In this document: one piece after another, positions 11,543 to 21,962 of the stretch
Position numbering within the stretch: the stretch's first letter is position 1
Layout of the letters: each line of letters opens with the position of its first letter
Assembly: GCA_001414345.1 (NCBI GenBank)
Contig: LLCB01000329.1
Span: 1-61,799 of the forward strand
Direction of reading: 5' to 3'
DNA length: 61,799 nt
Source: Hymenoscyphus infarciens
Lineage: Eukaryota > Ascomycota > Leotiomycetes > Helotiales > Helotiaceae
Made by a program: the position numbers and the translations under genes
The notes under the pieces: generated by a model
What the model saw: the letters and a program-made list of their open reading frames with translations, nothing else
What the model was told of the DNA's origin: nothing
The model's database searches: none

Positions 11543-11976
11543 CAGAGACGGAAAAAACGTCCAGTGTTTTTGGTTTCCCATCCTAGCCTAGCCTGGAGGT
11601 CAGGCTAGGATAGGCTAAGTAGACCCTTATTAATAAACAAGTCATTCATAACTAGCGTTGCTTATTATATACTTATAAGTAGAAAAACACGGAGTTCACC
11701 TAGGTAGAAGGAAAATATCCAGATAGTGCTAAGAGGCGGGGAAAGCCAATTCACTGATTTAAACGTCTGAATCTCCTCCCTCGAAAGATTGTTCTAAATT
11801 AGAAAGAAATCTATAATACTCTTATTAAAAAAGAAGTAACCTTGTTATATTATTAATTAGGTATTAGGGATTTATTCTAGATTTTTTTAGTATTTTTCTA
11901 AGATTAGTTAGAGATACTATTATAGTAATAGTAGTATTCTACGTAGGGGGAAATTCGGACGTTTTTTCCGTCCCCG
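11543..11976. mobile_element. TA-flanked MITE (Tc1/mariner-like)
   Basis: The element is bounded by TA at 11541-11542 and 11977-11978. Its ends are inverted repeats: CAGAGACGGAAAAAACGTCC on the left against CGGGGACGGAAAAAACGTCC (reverse complement of the right end). They match at 18 of 20 positions, and the similarity continues to about 31 bases with only transitions, once the inserted hAT element is skipped. It has no coding capacity. Without the insertion it would be about 230 bases. The TA duplication and short length fit a non-autonomous Tc1/mariner-superfamily element. It sits inside the coding region of the zinc-finger gene. Simple excision at TA would not restore the best downstream frame, so another small change exists nearby. 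Confidence 0.75.
11562..11756 (-). mobile_element. hAT-type MITE, shortened copy, nested in the TA MITE
   Basis: It starts CAGTG and ends CACTG with imperfect terminal repeats ending in TTTCCC, and matches the copy at 17917-18194 in reverse orientation. Compared with that copy it lacks about 83 internal bases. It inserted into the left terminal repeat of the TA MITE: AAAACGTC precedes it (11554-11561) and TAAACGTC follows (11760-11767), an 8-base duplication with one change and three extra bases (ATT) at the 11756 side. It carries a GC hairpin (CCTAGCCTG..CAGGCTAGG) near one end and the word AAAAACACGGAGTTCA at 11683-11698. Confidence 0.8.
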
Positions 11977-11978
11977 TA

Positions 11979-13022
11979 GAGACTGGTACTCAGCCCATAT
12001 CGACGAGACCTTTATCTTCTAGGTTCGAAGCACCACCACATCGGCCATCATCGGGTGTTGGAACTCGAGATCCACAACGAAGCCCGTACGATGCCGTGTA
12101 TTATGGCGATGCGTATGCTTCAGCTTCGGAGAGGACAGTGGTTGAGAAGGGAAAGGGAACAACATCTCGACCAAGTAGACTTCGCAGATCATCTACACAT
12201 GAGCGAGAGGGATATCAATACATGCCACCACCACCTCGTCCAATTCTTCGTCGACCTGTGACGGAAAATACGGATGAAAACACCCCAGGTGACTATGAAG
12301 TCGGAAATACCAGGGGAAGCAAAAACCAAGTCTCAACTGGCCCTCCTATTGTCAGTAGACGCCCTCCCAGCATTCATCGGAATACTGTAACGTACAACCT
12401 TCCAGATGATCGAGACAGAACCTCAGAGGAGAATCGTCCTTCAACCATTGAAGTTGCCAACAGTCGCCGGAGAAATGTTGGCAGCCGGAGAAAAATTTAC
12501 TACGGAAACCCGTCTGAAGAGCTTAGTTCTGAGAACTCCGCGTACGAAGAAAGAAGCCGCGCAGCCGCACAGTACCAAGCGGACGTTGGTGGCCCTAACA
12601 TACCCTTGACTGCTGAAGTTCTAAAGCGCCAGCAGCGAAGGCAAGCCGGTAGCCGGGATGAAAGCGATTATATCAAGTCTGCGACGACTCGAACTTCTCG
12701 AACTTCAATCAGTGGAACGAAAGGCAGCGATGATGAAAACATCACAATCAAAGTTACCGGCACAACCCGAGTAGTAGTTGGTGGTGTACCTATAGACTGC
12801 ACTGATGGCGGGGAGATTGAGATCAAAAGACTGAGGAGCATAAGGGATGGTAGCGAAAGGTCGAATTCCGAATATAAAGCTCCAACTAGTGGGCAACAGC
12901 AGATTGACGGTGGTGTTGATCAGCACACGAACTTAGAAAGACAAGGGGAGAAAATTCAACGGCTCACATGTACGATCGACAATCGATGCTCACTCGAAAA
13001 TCCCTGCGATGACCACAGGTAG
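11979..13022 (+). pseudogene. 3' part of the interrupted zinc-finger gene
   Basis: An open frame of 347 codons begins directly at the right flank of the TA MITE (ETGTQPISTRPLSS) and runs to TAG at 13020-13022. It is rich in Arg, Ser, Pro and acidic residues, so probably disordered. It has one compact conserved-looking block, DDENITIKVTGTTRVVVGG...DGGEIEIKR (about 12730-12830), which I recall as the usual end of acuF-like C2H2 fungal proteins. It lacks a start codon of its own near the MITE and continues the low-complexity style of the 5' part, so I read it as the downstream half of the same gene. The two halves are not in the same frame across the insertion. A separate gene with an internal start cannot be excluded. 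Confidence 0.6.
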
Positions 13023-13857
13023 GTACAGCTTCAAAAGGTTGTGTTCAGATGAGCCCATGTTTGACAACTTGAAGTGATAAGGTGGCTTGCGAGAGTATTT
13101 ACTGTTGGGCATATGTAATCTTGGTTGGGATTCTGGGCATGCCACTGCCACATGGCCCAATTCTTTATCCACTTGTAGCAGATTTAACTGTTGATCACTA
13201 GAACCCTCTCCTGATAATCTTGGCAGCGGGTGCCGCAGTTCGCGGTCCTATAATACCACGAAATTTAGTTAAACAACAGCGTGTTTATAGGTACAACAAC
13301 GTCTTGAACAGACAAACAAAACTCATTTTGTGCCGCATGAAATTGGCAATTGTGGCCCGCGCAGATGGGCACTGGCGGTGATGAGGATGAAGATGTGACA
13401 ATCAAACCCGTGTGGCAGCTGGGGTACCAAGGGTAACTGCATCAGACAATCTCGGCTGTAGAATAACGAGTTCAAATGATCCAGCACCAAAAGAATTCGA
13501 CTTGTAGGTCCCTTCTCTTCCCCCATTCCCTGTATTCAACGATTCCTAGTTAGATGCTGACACAATCTCATCTAGACCGCTGGAATTCACAGTTCCAAAT
13601 CCAAACACAGCCACGAGAGCGACGGAAGATGATGCAACAACATAATCTCAAACGCAATACCAGACGATGTTTTCAGGCGCTTCAATAAAAACCGATGACA
13701 ACGGTGATGTAGAAAACAAAAGGTAATACAGCGTAAAGAAATTGAGAGAACAAAAGTAGGCAAATTTCAGAAGTCTGATCAGTGATCAGTGAGGTCGTAA
13801 TAAGATGATCACAAGCCGAAGAAGTCAACGGCCACTTGCGCTTGGTCAGCAAAGTCT
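13023..13857. other. Non-coding or decayed region after the zinc-finger gene
   Basis: No intact frame. At about 13373-13410 the plus strand reads GGDEDEDVTIKPVW, which resembles the DDENITIKV block of the preceding gene and may be a decayed duplicate of its tail. The rest has stops in all frames. Confidence 0.35.
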
Positions 13858-14730
13858 TTATGCGAGAGCCACCTCAAAAATGATGACACCCGCGTTAAGG
13901 GATTGAAATATATCTACTCTTTGGAAGCCATAACAACATGCAAAATCAGAAGAAGTCCTTTTATCAGCAAGTTCATCTCGGGTTCGGTCTCGGCACTTAC
14001 ATGGAGTCCTCAGATACAATATATGACACTCGTCAAGAACTTGTAAATGTAGAGTTGCTAGGCAATATATTTGCGCAACTTGATTCGAACCTCCAGAAAA
14101 TCCAGCTTGGGATATTTCTATCTGCTTTCTGACTTCTGGGCTAGTGAGCGAAATCTCGTTGAATCCTAGTATCAACGCCTCCGTAGCTTCCAAAGATGTG
14201 GAATCCTAGAACTTGCCCATATACTCGGGGAATGAGGTCTTGCCTGCAGAATACCTGGTTTTCGCATCGCGTTACGAGGAGAAATATGTCATACGCGCAT
14301 TCCTCGAAATCCCAACAAAGAATATCTCTAGTCCAAAGATTTCAAGCAGCGTGTGCACTTGCCAGGCGATTGATCCCTTGTTTTTCGATTGCGTAGAGCT
14401 TCCGCATGCCTCCCCAATTTCCCTGTAACCTCTTCGTGGCTTTCACTGGTTTCAATTTGGTTTGCCTTAACCTTCTTTGTGAAACTTTCGAGTCCTTGTT
14501 CCCGAATGTATACTAGAAATTCCACCGTCAGGAGACTTCGGAGCAACTTCCAATTCTGCCTCTTCCACAGCATAGAGCATACCGGCTCTGGTAAATTCGT
14601 TTTATGATGCGCGATCCTGCGTCTGCCATATCTTCGAATTCTTCGCTGTTGCGTCGATTTCGCTCGTTGCTTCCAGCGATACTGTGTGTAGGACCAGGTA
14701 GGTTTCGATTGCTCAATAGCTCGCAATTGC
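13858..14730 (-). pseudogene. Decayed coding remnants, family unknown
   Basis: Two minus-strand open pieces, 14193-13858 and about 14726-14328, have protein-like composition (for example TVEFLVYIREQGLESFTKKVKANQ, in part) but switch frame repeatedly and lack a coherent start or splice plan. The first begins at an ATG (MEATEALILGFNEISLTSPEVRKQ). They may be one gene damaged by several frame breaks, or random frames. I do not recognise the family. Confidence 0.3.
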
Positions 14731-15063
14731 TAGAGGGATATCATCGTGGGCACGGAAGTCGCAGGGGAGAATCTTCCTAGATAAGTAGTTAGTATAAGGC
14801 TCCTCGTCTTGTAAGGGAAACATCACCATTTTTGGTTTGCCAATTGATTGCTTTGAAAGCATGGGATTGAACTGGCAATTGCCCCTGCCGCTTGAGGTCG
14901 TGGGTCAGAAATTCAGCACTATCAGAAGTCAAATCCTACCGCGGAGGCAAGTGGCAATGGTAAATGAATCAATAGATGAGTTGCAGTGGAGTAGGAAGTG
15001 GTGTATTCATTTGTTGAGGAGGATCCATGTTGGCTTCTGTGGTGAGGAAACCGTCAGAGTAAC
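14731..15063. other. Intergenic region
   Basis: About 330 bases downstream of the conserved protein gene (minus). A plus-strand frame of 83 codons at 14837 shows no domain. Nothing supported. Confidence 0.35.
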
Positions 15064-15618
15064 TTATTCCGCGTCGAGCTTTTTATAAGCATTAGAGTCC
15101 CAAAACATAGAGGACGGGTAGTGCGGGAGCGTCTCAAACTCGCAGTGGAGGTGGCCTCTGGACAGCATCACAGCTTCCTTCTTGGCCTGCTCTACATCGC
15201 ATTGCAACCCTGCCTTGTTCCCTTCCCAGGTGATGCTTTGGATTTTGGCACTCCCGCCAATATCGTTGCTTGCTTTCGAAACAATGTGAAGTATGTAGCA
15301 CTCCTCCTGTAACCAGCTTCGAAGGATGTGGAGAGATATGTTGCCGTTTTCGTCCGGATTCTCGAGTAGCATGTCCCATTTGTCGTCCATGCTTCGAGAT
15401 TTGAACCCTACTTTGAGCTTTTCCACGTCTGAACCGCTGATCGCCAGATTCCAAGGTGCTGTGAGGGGCTCCTTCATGGGCTTTTTCGAGCCACGCTCGT
15501 ACGTCGTTGAAAGCCACTTCTTCGCCTCCTCCTCGTCCACAACGCTGTGCGCATCCTCTTCCACATCGGATTCGCTGGTGATAGGGTCCTCCTGTTCTGA
15601 ATTGATGTGCGGCGTCAT
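15064..15618 (-). CDS. Conserved fungal protein of unknown function
   Basis: Single-exon frame of 184 residues from ATG 15618 (MTPHINSEQEDP) to TAA 15064. The frame stays open 18 codons upstream but has no ATG there. The first 45 residues are acidic and probably disordered (DVEEDAHSVVDEEEAKKW). From about residue 60 a compact domain follows: PWNLAISGSDVEKLK, KSRSMDDKWDMLLENPDENGNISLHI, RSWLQEECYILHI, and finally CRGHLHCEFETLPHYP-like text (here SRGHLHCEFETLP). I remember this as a small, well-conserved family of uncharacterised ascomycete proteins, but no biochemical role is known to me. No signal peptide or membrane segment is present. Full frame integrity suggests a living gene. Confidence 0.7.
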   Translation of the reverse strand: MTPHINSEQEDPITSESDVEEDAHSVVDEEEAKKWLSTTYERGSKKPMKEPLTAPWNLAISGSDVEKLKVGFKSRSMDDKWDMLLENPDENGNISLHILRSWLQEECYILHIVSKASNDIGGSAKIQSITWEGNKAGLQCDVEQAKKEAVMLSRGHLHCEFETLPHYPSSMFWDSNAYKKLDAE

Positions 15619-16144
15619 CCTGTAATTTGCGTCGCAGAATGTAGTAGCTGTGAAGAGTACCAAGTGTACCAAAACACTGGTGGTTGATTATGGAGCCTTG
15701 TAGCCTAACCACTAAAACCGGACATAATTTACCTCGGATTTAAGGGTGAACCTCGTTGCTCAGTGGTGTCATTGCTTGGTGTCATTTCTCAACGACCAAC
15801 ATCAGTAACATCCATTCACAAGTGGAGATCACAACCGAATTTCTTGCTTTCATGTTATCACAGTGAGCCACGCAAGTTGCTAAATACTGAGAATACTGAG
15901 AATACTGGTCAGCTTTCCTTCACAAACCCTATTGTCGGATATAAAGAGACGAAAGAAGCAACCAAAATGAAGAACCCACAATGAGTTCAATGAATCCCTT
16001 TTGCGTCTGTTTTGATATCTACATTTTATCTAAGGGCCGAGCAGTGATACACCTAAACTAGAAAAGCTCCCACTTTATAAGCGAAAACCAGAGTCTCCAA
16101 AGAGAAAACCGCGTTCACAACCAACTTTATCTTTAACATAGAAT
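15619..16144. other. Intergenic region
   Basis: 525 bases between two minus-strand genes. It includes the promoter side of the conserved protein gene and a short triple of GAATACT-like words near 15890-15906. No gene is seen. Confidence 0.4.
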
Positions 16145-17035
16145 CTACTCAAAAAGGATAGTCCTTGCCAGCCAGGTCACGTATAGGTGATAGTCCCCGT
16201 CAAGCTCCATGGACTCCCGGCGCATTTCTCTTTGGATGCGTACCAATTCCGCAGTTCTAAGCATAGCCTGGCCCTGTTCCTCTCTTGCTTGTCGAATAGT
16301 TTCTCTATTTTCTGATTGGACTCTTTCGCGAAAATCTCTGAGAGCGCTTTCTCCAGCTACGACTGTGTGGATGTAAGCCAATAACTCAACTCTCGTTCTC
16401 TCTCTGGACTGATTCGCTACTACCAAAGCTTCTGCTCTTGCGCGTTCGACCTCAGCGGATTCGGCAGCCAGTTGTCTCATCATGGCATCATTGTATACTT
16501 GTGCGCGTGCTTGTTGTCTTTCGAAAGCGCGTTTTTCCTCGGCAAATTCCACTTTGGCAGCATGTAGCCTCATCGTTTCGTCTTGGATGTTCTGCCTATC
16601 TTGTATGTTTTGCATGGCGATATTATTCAGTTGCATATTCTTCCACCATATCGCGACCCATTCCTCATTCTGCCCATCTGCTACCAAACGCAATCTCTCT
16701 TGTTCGAAGCGCAATTCTCGAATATTGTCGGCTCGAATCTCATCCCAAGCATCTATTTGACGGCGGTGGAAAACTTGCTCCCGTCGAAAATTGGCTCTGG
16801 CTCTTCGCAGAGAGGCCAAGCACCGACCAATTACTCTGGCTGTAACTCGGGGAACGACGTATAGGAATAGGGGGGCGAGGAGGAAGAGGCAACAGATCAT
16901 GCCACCGAAAAAGCTTCGGCGTTCAAGGGGTGTTTGGTGGCGGAGGGACATCTTCGCGAAAGCTGTGGGTGTGCTCGTAGAGACTATGGTAGTAGAGAGG
17001 CTACTAGCGCTCGTGGTGGTGGCTGCGGATACCAT
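16145..17035 (-). CDS. Membrane-anchored coiled-coil protein, unknown
   Basis: Single-exon frame of 296 residues from ATG 17035. Residues 1-30 are Ser/Thr-rich. Residues 42-62 (FFGGMICCLFLLAPLFLYVVP) form one clear membrane segment. From about 80 to 275 the chain is dominated by Arg, Glu, Gln and Ala with almost no Pro or Gly, as in a long coiled coil (RREQVFHRRQIDAWDEI, FAEEKRAFERQQARAQV and so on). The architecture suggests a type II or tail-out anchor with a rod-like cytosolic part. I do not recognise a named family. The 3' end lies 526 bases from the neighbouring conserved gene, and the 5' side faces AT-rich DNA. Intact, but conservation is unknown, so the call rests on length and composition. 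Confidence 0.6.
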   Translation of the reverse strand: MVSAATTTSASSLSTTIVSTSTPTAFAKMSLRHQTPLERRSFFGGMICCLFLLAPLFLYVVPRVTARVIGRCLASLRRARANFRREQVFHRRQIDAWDEIRADNIRELRFEQERLRLVADGQNEEWVAIWWKNMQLNNIAMQNIQDRQNIQDETMRLHAAKVEFAEEKRAFERQQARAQVYNDAMMRQLAAESAEVERARAEALVVANQSRERTRVELLAYIHTVVAGESALRDFRERVQSENRETIRQAREEQGQAMLRTAELVRIQREMRRESMELDGDYHLYVTWLARTILFE

Positions 17036-17916
17036 TGTAGTTGAGAGTTGTGATGGACTGTCCAGATCGGCTTCTCACGATGTTGAAAATCTTGAAAATA
17101 CTCAGAAACACCGGCCTATCATTTCTGCAGTGAATTATAAAAAGTTTGTTGTCATGCAGATTTCACTTGAAGTGTCTTTGACCAAAGCAATTTAGCGAAA
17201 GGATTGAAATAATTGAGTTAAGTGAATGAAGTGACACTTGCTATTTTCTGAAGAATGAATTTCAGTTTCTTCATGTTTTGCGTAACAATCTTTGTATAAA
17301 ACGATTAACTGAGAAATTTGGCGCAATATTGTTAAGAAAATTGAAGTTACTAACGCCAAAGACAAAACAATGAAGTTTAATTAGTAAAATGTTGTTGGTA
17401 AGTGTTGTCGTTGAACTTGGTTGACCAAATATTATAGAATACTATTAGGATGGTAATACTTTGTAAGTATTAGCTATTAACTCAGTTGCTTAAAACCTTT
17501 AGAATAATAAATTTATTTAAGGTAATATTAGATAACATTTCTAGATTATACTTTTTATATAAATCTTTTAAGTATTCGTTTTTAGCTTAAATAACCTACT
17601 TATTTAGAAGAATATATTTCAGTATATACTAATTAGAAAAGAAGGATATGTCTTCTACGGATACGTTTATAGTAATTATTCTCTTTTAACTTAATTGCTC
17701 TAAATCTCTTAGAATAACAACCTTATTTAATAAGACGATAGACGATAACTATAATTCTTGATTTTATAAAACTGTTTTAAGCTGTGTTTTCTCCCTATTA
17801 TTCTCTTATAGATTTCTGTGATTTTAACATAAGAAATACCAGCTTACTTATTCAACGAACGCTGTGTTATAAAAACAGTTTCTCTGTTACTTGACAAGTT
17901 GACTATGAAACGTATA
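17036..17916. other. AT-rich intergenic DNA with a diverged direct repeat
   Basis: From about 17200 the sequence becomes AT-rich and loses coding capacity. Two diverged copies of one segment can be aligned, about 17470-17550 and 17688-17765 (both read TTAACT..TTGCT..AAA..CTTTAGAATAA..TTATTTAA). They look like remains of an older repeat, partly RIP-altered. Confidence 0.45.
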
Positions 17917-18194
17917 CAGTGAATTGGCTTTCCCCGCCTCTTGGCACTATCTGGATATTTTCCTTCTACCTAGGTGAACTCCGTGTTTTTCTACTTATAA
18001 GTATATAATAAGCAACGCTAGTTATAAATGACTTGTTTATTAAATAAAAGAGGGATAAGTACTACTAGAACACGGTCTATGTTTCATTTTAGTGTTTTAT
18101 TGACTAAATATTTATGAATTTATTTACAAGGGTCTACTTAGCCTATCCTAGCCTAACCTCCAGGCTAGGCTAGGATGGGAAACCAAAAACACTG
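17917..18194 (+). mobile_element. hAT-type MITE with 8-base target duplication
   Basis: 278 bases from CAGTG to CACTG, flanked on both sides by the identical 8-mer AACGTATA (17909-17916 and 18195-18202). The terminal repeats match at 14 of 18 positions (CAGTGAATTGGCTTTCCC against CAGTGTTTTTGGTTTCCC). An 8-base duplication and CAGTG ends are characteristic of the hAT superfamily; with no coding sequence it is non-autonomous. It has a GC-rich hairpin near 18150-18175 (CCTAGCCT..AGGCTAGG) and the word TGAACTCCGTGTTTTT at 17975-17990. It is the fuller relative of the copy at 11562-11756. Confidence 0.9.
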
Positions 18195-19726
18195 AACGTA
18201 TACGTCACGTAAACAGACAAATGGTTCTTATGGTCAACAATCTTTGTTCTGACTATCAAATGCTTAATTGATGACTTCTGACCAACATTAGTAAACTTAG
18301 TTCTCGCAAAAAGATCACTTCAAGCGTACGCGCGGGCCGCAATGAGTTTGATACTATTCTATAAACCTTGAGTTAAAAGAGTTCCAAAAATTGCGCTTCA
18401 GAATGACTTTACCCCGCATACACACTAGTTTCTCATGGACTTGGTGGAATCGGTGGATGGGAGGAATGAGTTTTGCAGATGCGGACATCTTCTGAAATCG
18501 TATGACGCGATTTCTCAATACAGTAAACATAATAAACTTAGGAAATTCCCCTTGACCTATTATGGTTCTTCTCAAAGTCCTAAGTATAGTTTCGTATACC
18601 CATTTTGGCATTATTTTAAAAGAGCTTTTAGCGGTCCTCTTGACATTTAGCGAGAAAACTCGAAGCAATTGTCGGAAGGTGAAGAATCGAGGTTCCCACC
18701 AGTGTTGATTCAAGTTTGGATGAGAATGTCCTTACCTAGTCATCGAAAAAAAAAAATCAAGACAAATAATTCCTTAACTAGCTGGACCAGTTTCTGAAGA
18801 GCTGCGAAATTCAAAATAACGAAAACAGCTGTATTATACAAATGAAAGAAGGCGGATTGTGAAAACACGACGCATTTCTTCAACTAGAGCACACATACAG
18901 ATTCATCCTGCTGTGACTCAGAAGAGTATACAGTCATAAAATAGGTAGGAAAGGGGGGTGTTGCTGTGATATTAGGCTATGGATTAGGCTGATATTCGCA
19001 GGGTCTGTTCTATATACGCGCTATTAGTTAAAATGATACCGTTCAGTAGATATTTTAGGTAAACTTTTACGTTATGGTTCCTCTGACGTAACGGTTACCT
19101 TATGTATTACGCAGACTAATAGCTGGTAATATAACATTGCTTTGCACGGGTACTCACGTGCTACCATGCAAGCCTTCGGGATAACCCCATGTTTCCGCAA
19201 TGTGCCACCAACACGGGAAACCAGTAAGAAACAAGAAACAAACATGAAAAAGCGGCTCATCATCCACTTAGCCCCCAAATCTGCCAGCACTTCCAATTTC
19301 CCAAACATCTCCTGGTTGGTCACAACAAACACGGTAGAAAAAACAGGTTATGATTGGCAAATTCGCCATTTGTGGGTCGTTTTTCATGTTTGTAATAAGG
19401 CTGATCAGATAATTTTAGGATTTGCATCGCTTCGCCGCCCTTGGCATCGACAACAACCAATCCGTTTCATGGAGATAACTCTTCAGGCTGGATATGGGTA
19501 ATGTCGGGCTGTTAGGCAACCGCTTTTTCCTTGTAAGTAGGGTTCTCGACCCCAGATGAGGCTTTTCGTGGCTCAAACTAGGAGGGTGACAGTAGTGTTC
19601 ATAATGGCGGATATCTGCACTAGATGTCTTGAAGGCGTTTGCCAAATTTCGCCTCATTTTTCATACTCAAACCTTCAAGAAAAATAACCAGAAAAGACGC
19701 GCTGGAGAGAATAAATTCAAGTCACC
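18195..19726. other. Intergenic region, no supported gene
   Basis: About 1.5 kb between the hAT MITE and the membrane protein gene. Minus-strand frames at 18354-18713 (119 codons) and 19072-19332 and a plus-strand frame at 19142-19501 exist, but none shows a domain, splice plan or support beyond length. Upstream promoter elements of the membrane protein are presumably in 19500-19726. Confidence 0.45.
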
Positions 19727-21004
19727 ATGGCGCCAAAGAGAGGTGGATCAAGCAGCAGCGGGGGTAGTAGTAGCAGTTCCAGTTGCGAGGCATGCCTGGC
19801 TGAGTTGGATCTTGTCGGGTTCCGGTGGACGGTATGTTAAAATATCCCCATTTGCTCAACTTCTCTTTACTATGAGCTTGTGCTAATTTCATCATCAACA
19901 GAACGGGAAAATAAATGCACTTTTCGCGTTCAACATCATTGCCGTTCTTGTTTTGATCGCGTGTTTGGTGCTTGCTACACGCTTCAAATGGGTTCGAAAA
20001 GTAGGAAGAGATAAACTCCGACATGCGGGATATATATGGGCAGTTTCTTGTGCCTTGTGGTAAGGACCACAATTCGCGAGGCAGACGTTGACCACGACTA
20101 ACATTGTTACAGTTATTTCATTCTAAACGTCATCGATACCGCGCTCAGCGAAACCGAAACAGTGGTCACTTACCTCTATTATATCATCTTCATCCTCGAA
20201 TCAGCTTTCTGGCGAATCGCGGAGATATTGATCCTCGCCATTATACTTCGCACACTTTACGAAAGCTCTGCTTCAAAGATGGTCAGTCCTTTGCCCACCA
20301 TCAATGGGGTGGCCATGACAATTTTGATTTTGCTATCGATGGCGGGATTTGGTCTTTACACAGCGGATATTGCTTCTGATATCGCGAATGGCACCTTTCT
20401 GTATTATAAAAGCCTCGCAAGGTATGGAGGCTACATAGCGTTTGGCTACGATGTCCTTTATCTCCTTATGGCCATCATAGTCGCGATATACGCGCTGCTC
20501 GTTTTTGTCAAGGAGCGTTCCAAGGTACGTTTTCCCTTCTCTCCCCCCCAAACAACACCAAAGCTAAATATTCTACTCCAGGCAACAGTTTTGATGGCTA
20601 CTGTGGTAGCGCCAGCCTTATTCCTTCGTATGTTGTTCACTCTAGCGTCACAAGGCGTATCCTCATTCCCAAAAGGCTCGACATACGACAATAGAATCGG
20701 ACTCTCATACGCAAGCGGATTCTTCTATGTCCTCATGTCATATCCGATTTTCCTCGGTGTTGCGTTTATTGGATGCATCCAACCTCGAGACCCCAATTTC
20801 TTCATGGAACAAAAGCCCACTGGTACAGCATACCAGAACGGACAAAATGGCCTGCCGATTGAATACACACAGAATGGAGCGCCACAATCATATCAAGGAG
20901 CACCGGCTTACTACAACAATGGAGCTCCTACTGTTTATCCAAATGGACAACCTGTGTTCATTTGCTCGCCAGCGGCATCTTATGGTCGACCACTTATCGC
21001 CTAG
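19727..21004 (+). CDS. Seven-helix membrane protein, unknown
   Basis: Four exons, 19727-19831, 19902-20059, 20113-20524 and 20582-21004, give 365 residues. The introns are 70, 53 and 57 bases with GTATGT, GTAAGG and GTACGT donors. The third intron is a multiple of 3 with no stop, so the frame runs through it; it is called as an intron because of its GTACGT and CAG ends and the charged, Pro-rich text it would insert between helices. The ATG has a good context (CACCATGGCG). Residues 1-35 are a Ser/Gly-rich head with CEAC. About seven hydrophobic segments follow, for example [36 protein letters not shown] and [19 protein letters not shown]. The last 60 residues are a Gln/Asn/Gly/Pro/Tyr-rich tail with repeated NGAP and NGQP. 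The topology fits an integral membrane protein or receptor-like protein, but no family motif is recognised. Confidence 0.75.
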
Positions 21005-21962
21005 TTTGTGAAACTTTGAGGCTAACGGTTGGACTGATACCAAAATTAATACCCTGATGAATGATGTTTGTTTGACTACTTTTCCTTTTTTGGAAGCATA
21101 TACCCCTGTTTTTAAACCGCTTGCAATTTTGAGGGGCTTGGAAAAGATTCTGTAACCAATGTTGGAGGCCTGTTACGCCCAAAATTCATAATTTTTGCTT
21201 CCTTTATGCTCCGCTTCAATTTCCTACAATGCAATTACTCTACTTTGGCCTGAATTTTCATACTTTTCCTACTAGCTCAAACCATGACGCATCTGTATCT
21301 GCACAAAAACCGAATTTGGCATCCATGAAGACAGACTCAAGTATGCAGCGCATTGTAAATGGAAAAGGCTTGCGGAAAAGAGTTCGTTGAGGCAAGTCAT
21401 GGGAGCATGAAGCACGTGGAATACCTCCTCCGCGATTCGGATCTTTACCCCTGTAATCGCGGGGTCTAAAGACAAGGTTCTTCGCAATCACTTCCAACTC
21501 GCGGGAAATTGCAAGTCTTGTTTGCACCTCTCATCACTGAGCTTCCTTTATCATTTCCCCCTGAATTCTCTCATCTAAGTTTAAACCGAATTGTCCTTAC
21601 AAATCCCAAATCAATCCTTAATTTGTAATAGTCTTGTAATAGTCTTGTCTCTACCGTTTTCATATTTATCCAATCTATGGTGTCATATCGTGCCTCGTTT
21701 CAATCGCGATCTTAAGCGCGGGGTAGACCCAAAAACAGTCAGGTACCCGCTCGTTTCAAACTGGAGTGCGGGGAGCATGGCTCCAGAAATGGTGGATTCA
21801 GCGCATGAATGTTTACAATAGAGAATCTCATCCTTGGCTCTCCGGACGATCCGTCATCGTTTATTAAAAGGGGTCTCAGAGCCTCTTCATTCCTTTCCTG
21901 GTAACGAAGTTTTTATTTTCTTCGCTCACACATTCTTTTGACCCCTGCTTTCCCCCGCAATC
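21005..21962. other. Intergenic region between plus-strand genes
   Basis: About 950 bases holding the 3' flank of the membrane protein and the promoter of the lactonase. The pyrimidine-rich stretch just before 21963 (CTTTCCCCCGCAATCATG) is typical of fungal leaders. Minus-strand frames at 21258-21527 are not convincing. Confidence 0.5.

Noticed and set aside
15619..15672. Upstream extension of the conserved protein frame to 15672
   Set aside because: The first codon there is TTG; the first in-frame ATG is at 15618.
18354..18713. Minus-strand frame of 119 codons
   Set aside because: No domain, no splice plan and an overlapping plus-strand frame of similar quality; not supported as a gene.
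19072..19501. Overlapping frames on both strands, one with a hydrophobic stretch
   Set aside because: They overlap antisense to each other and show no family motif; likely chance frames upstream of the membrane protein gene.
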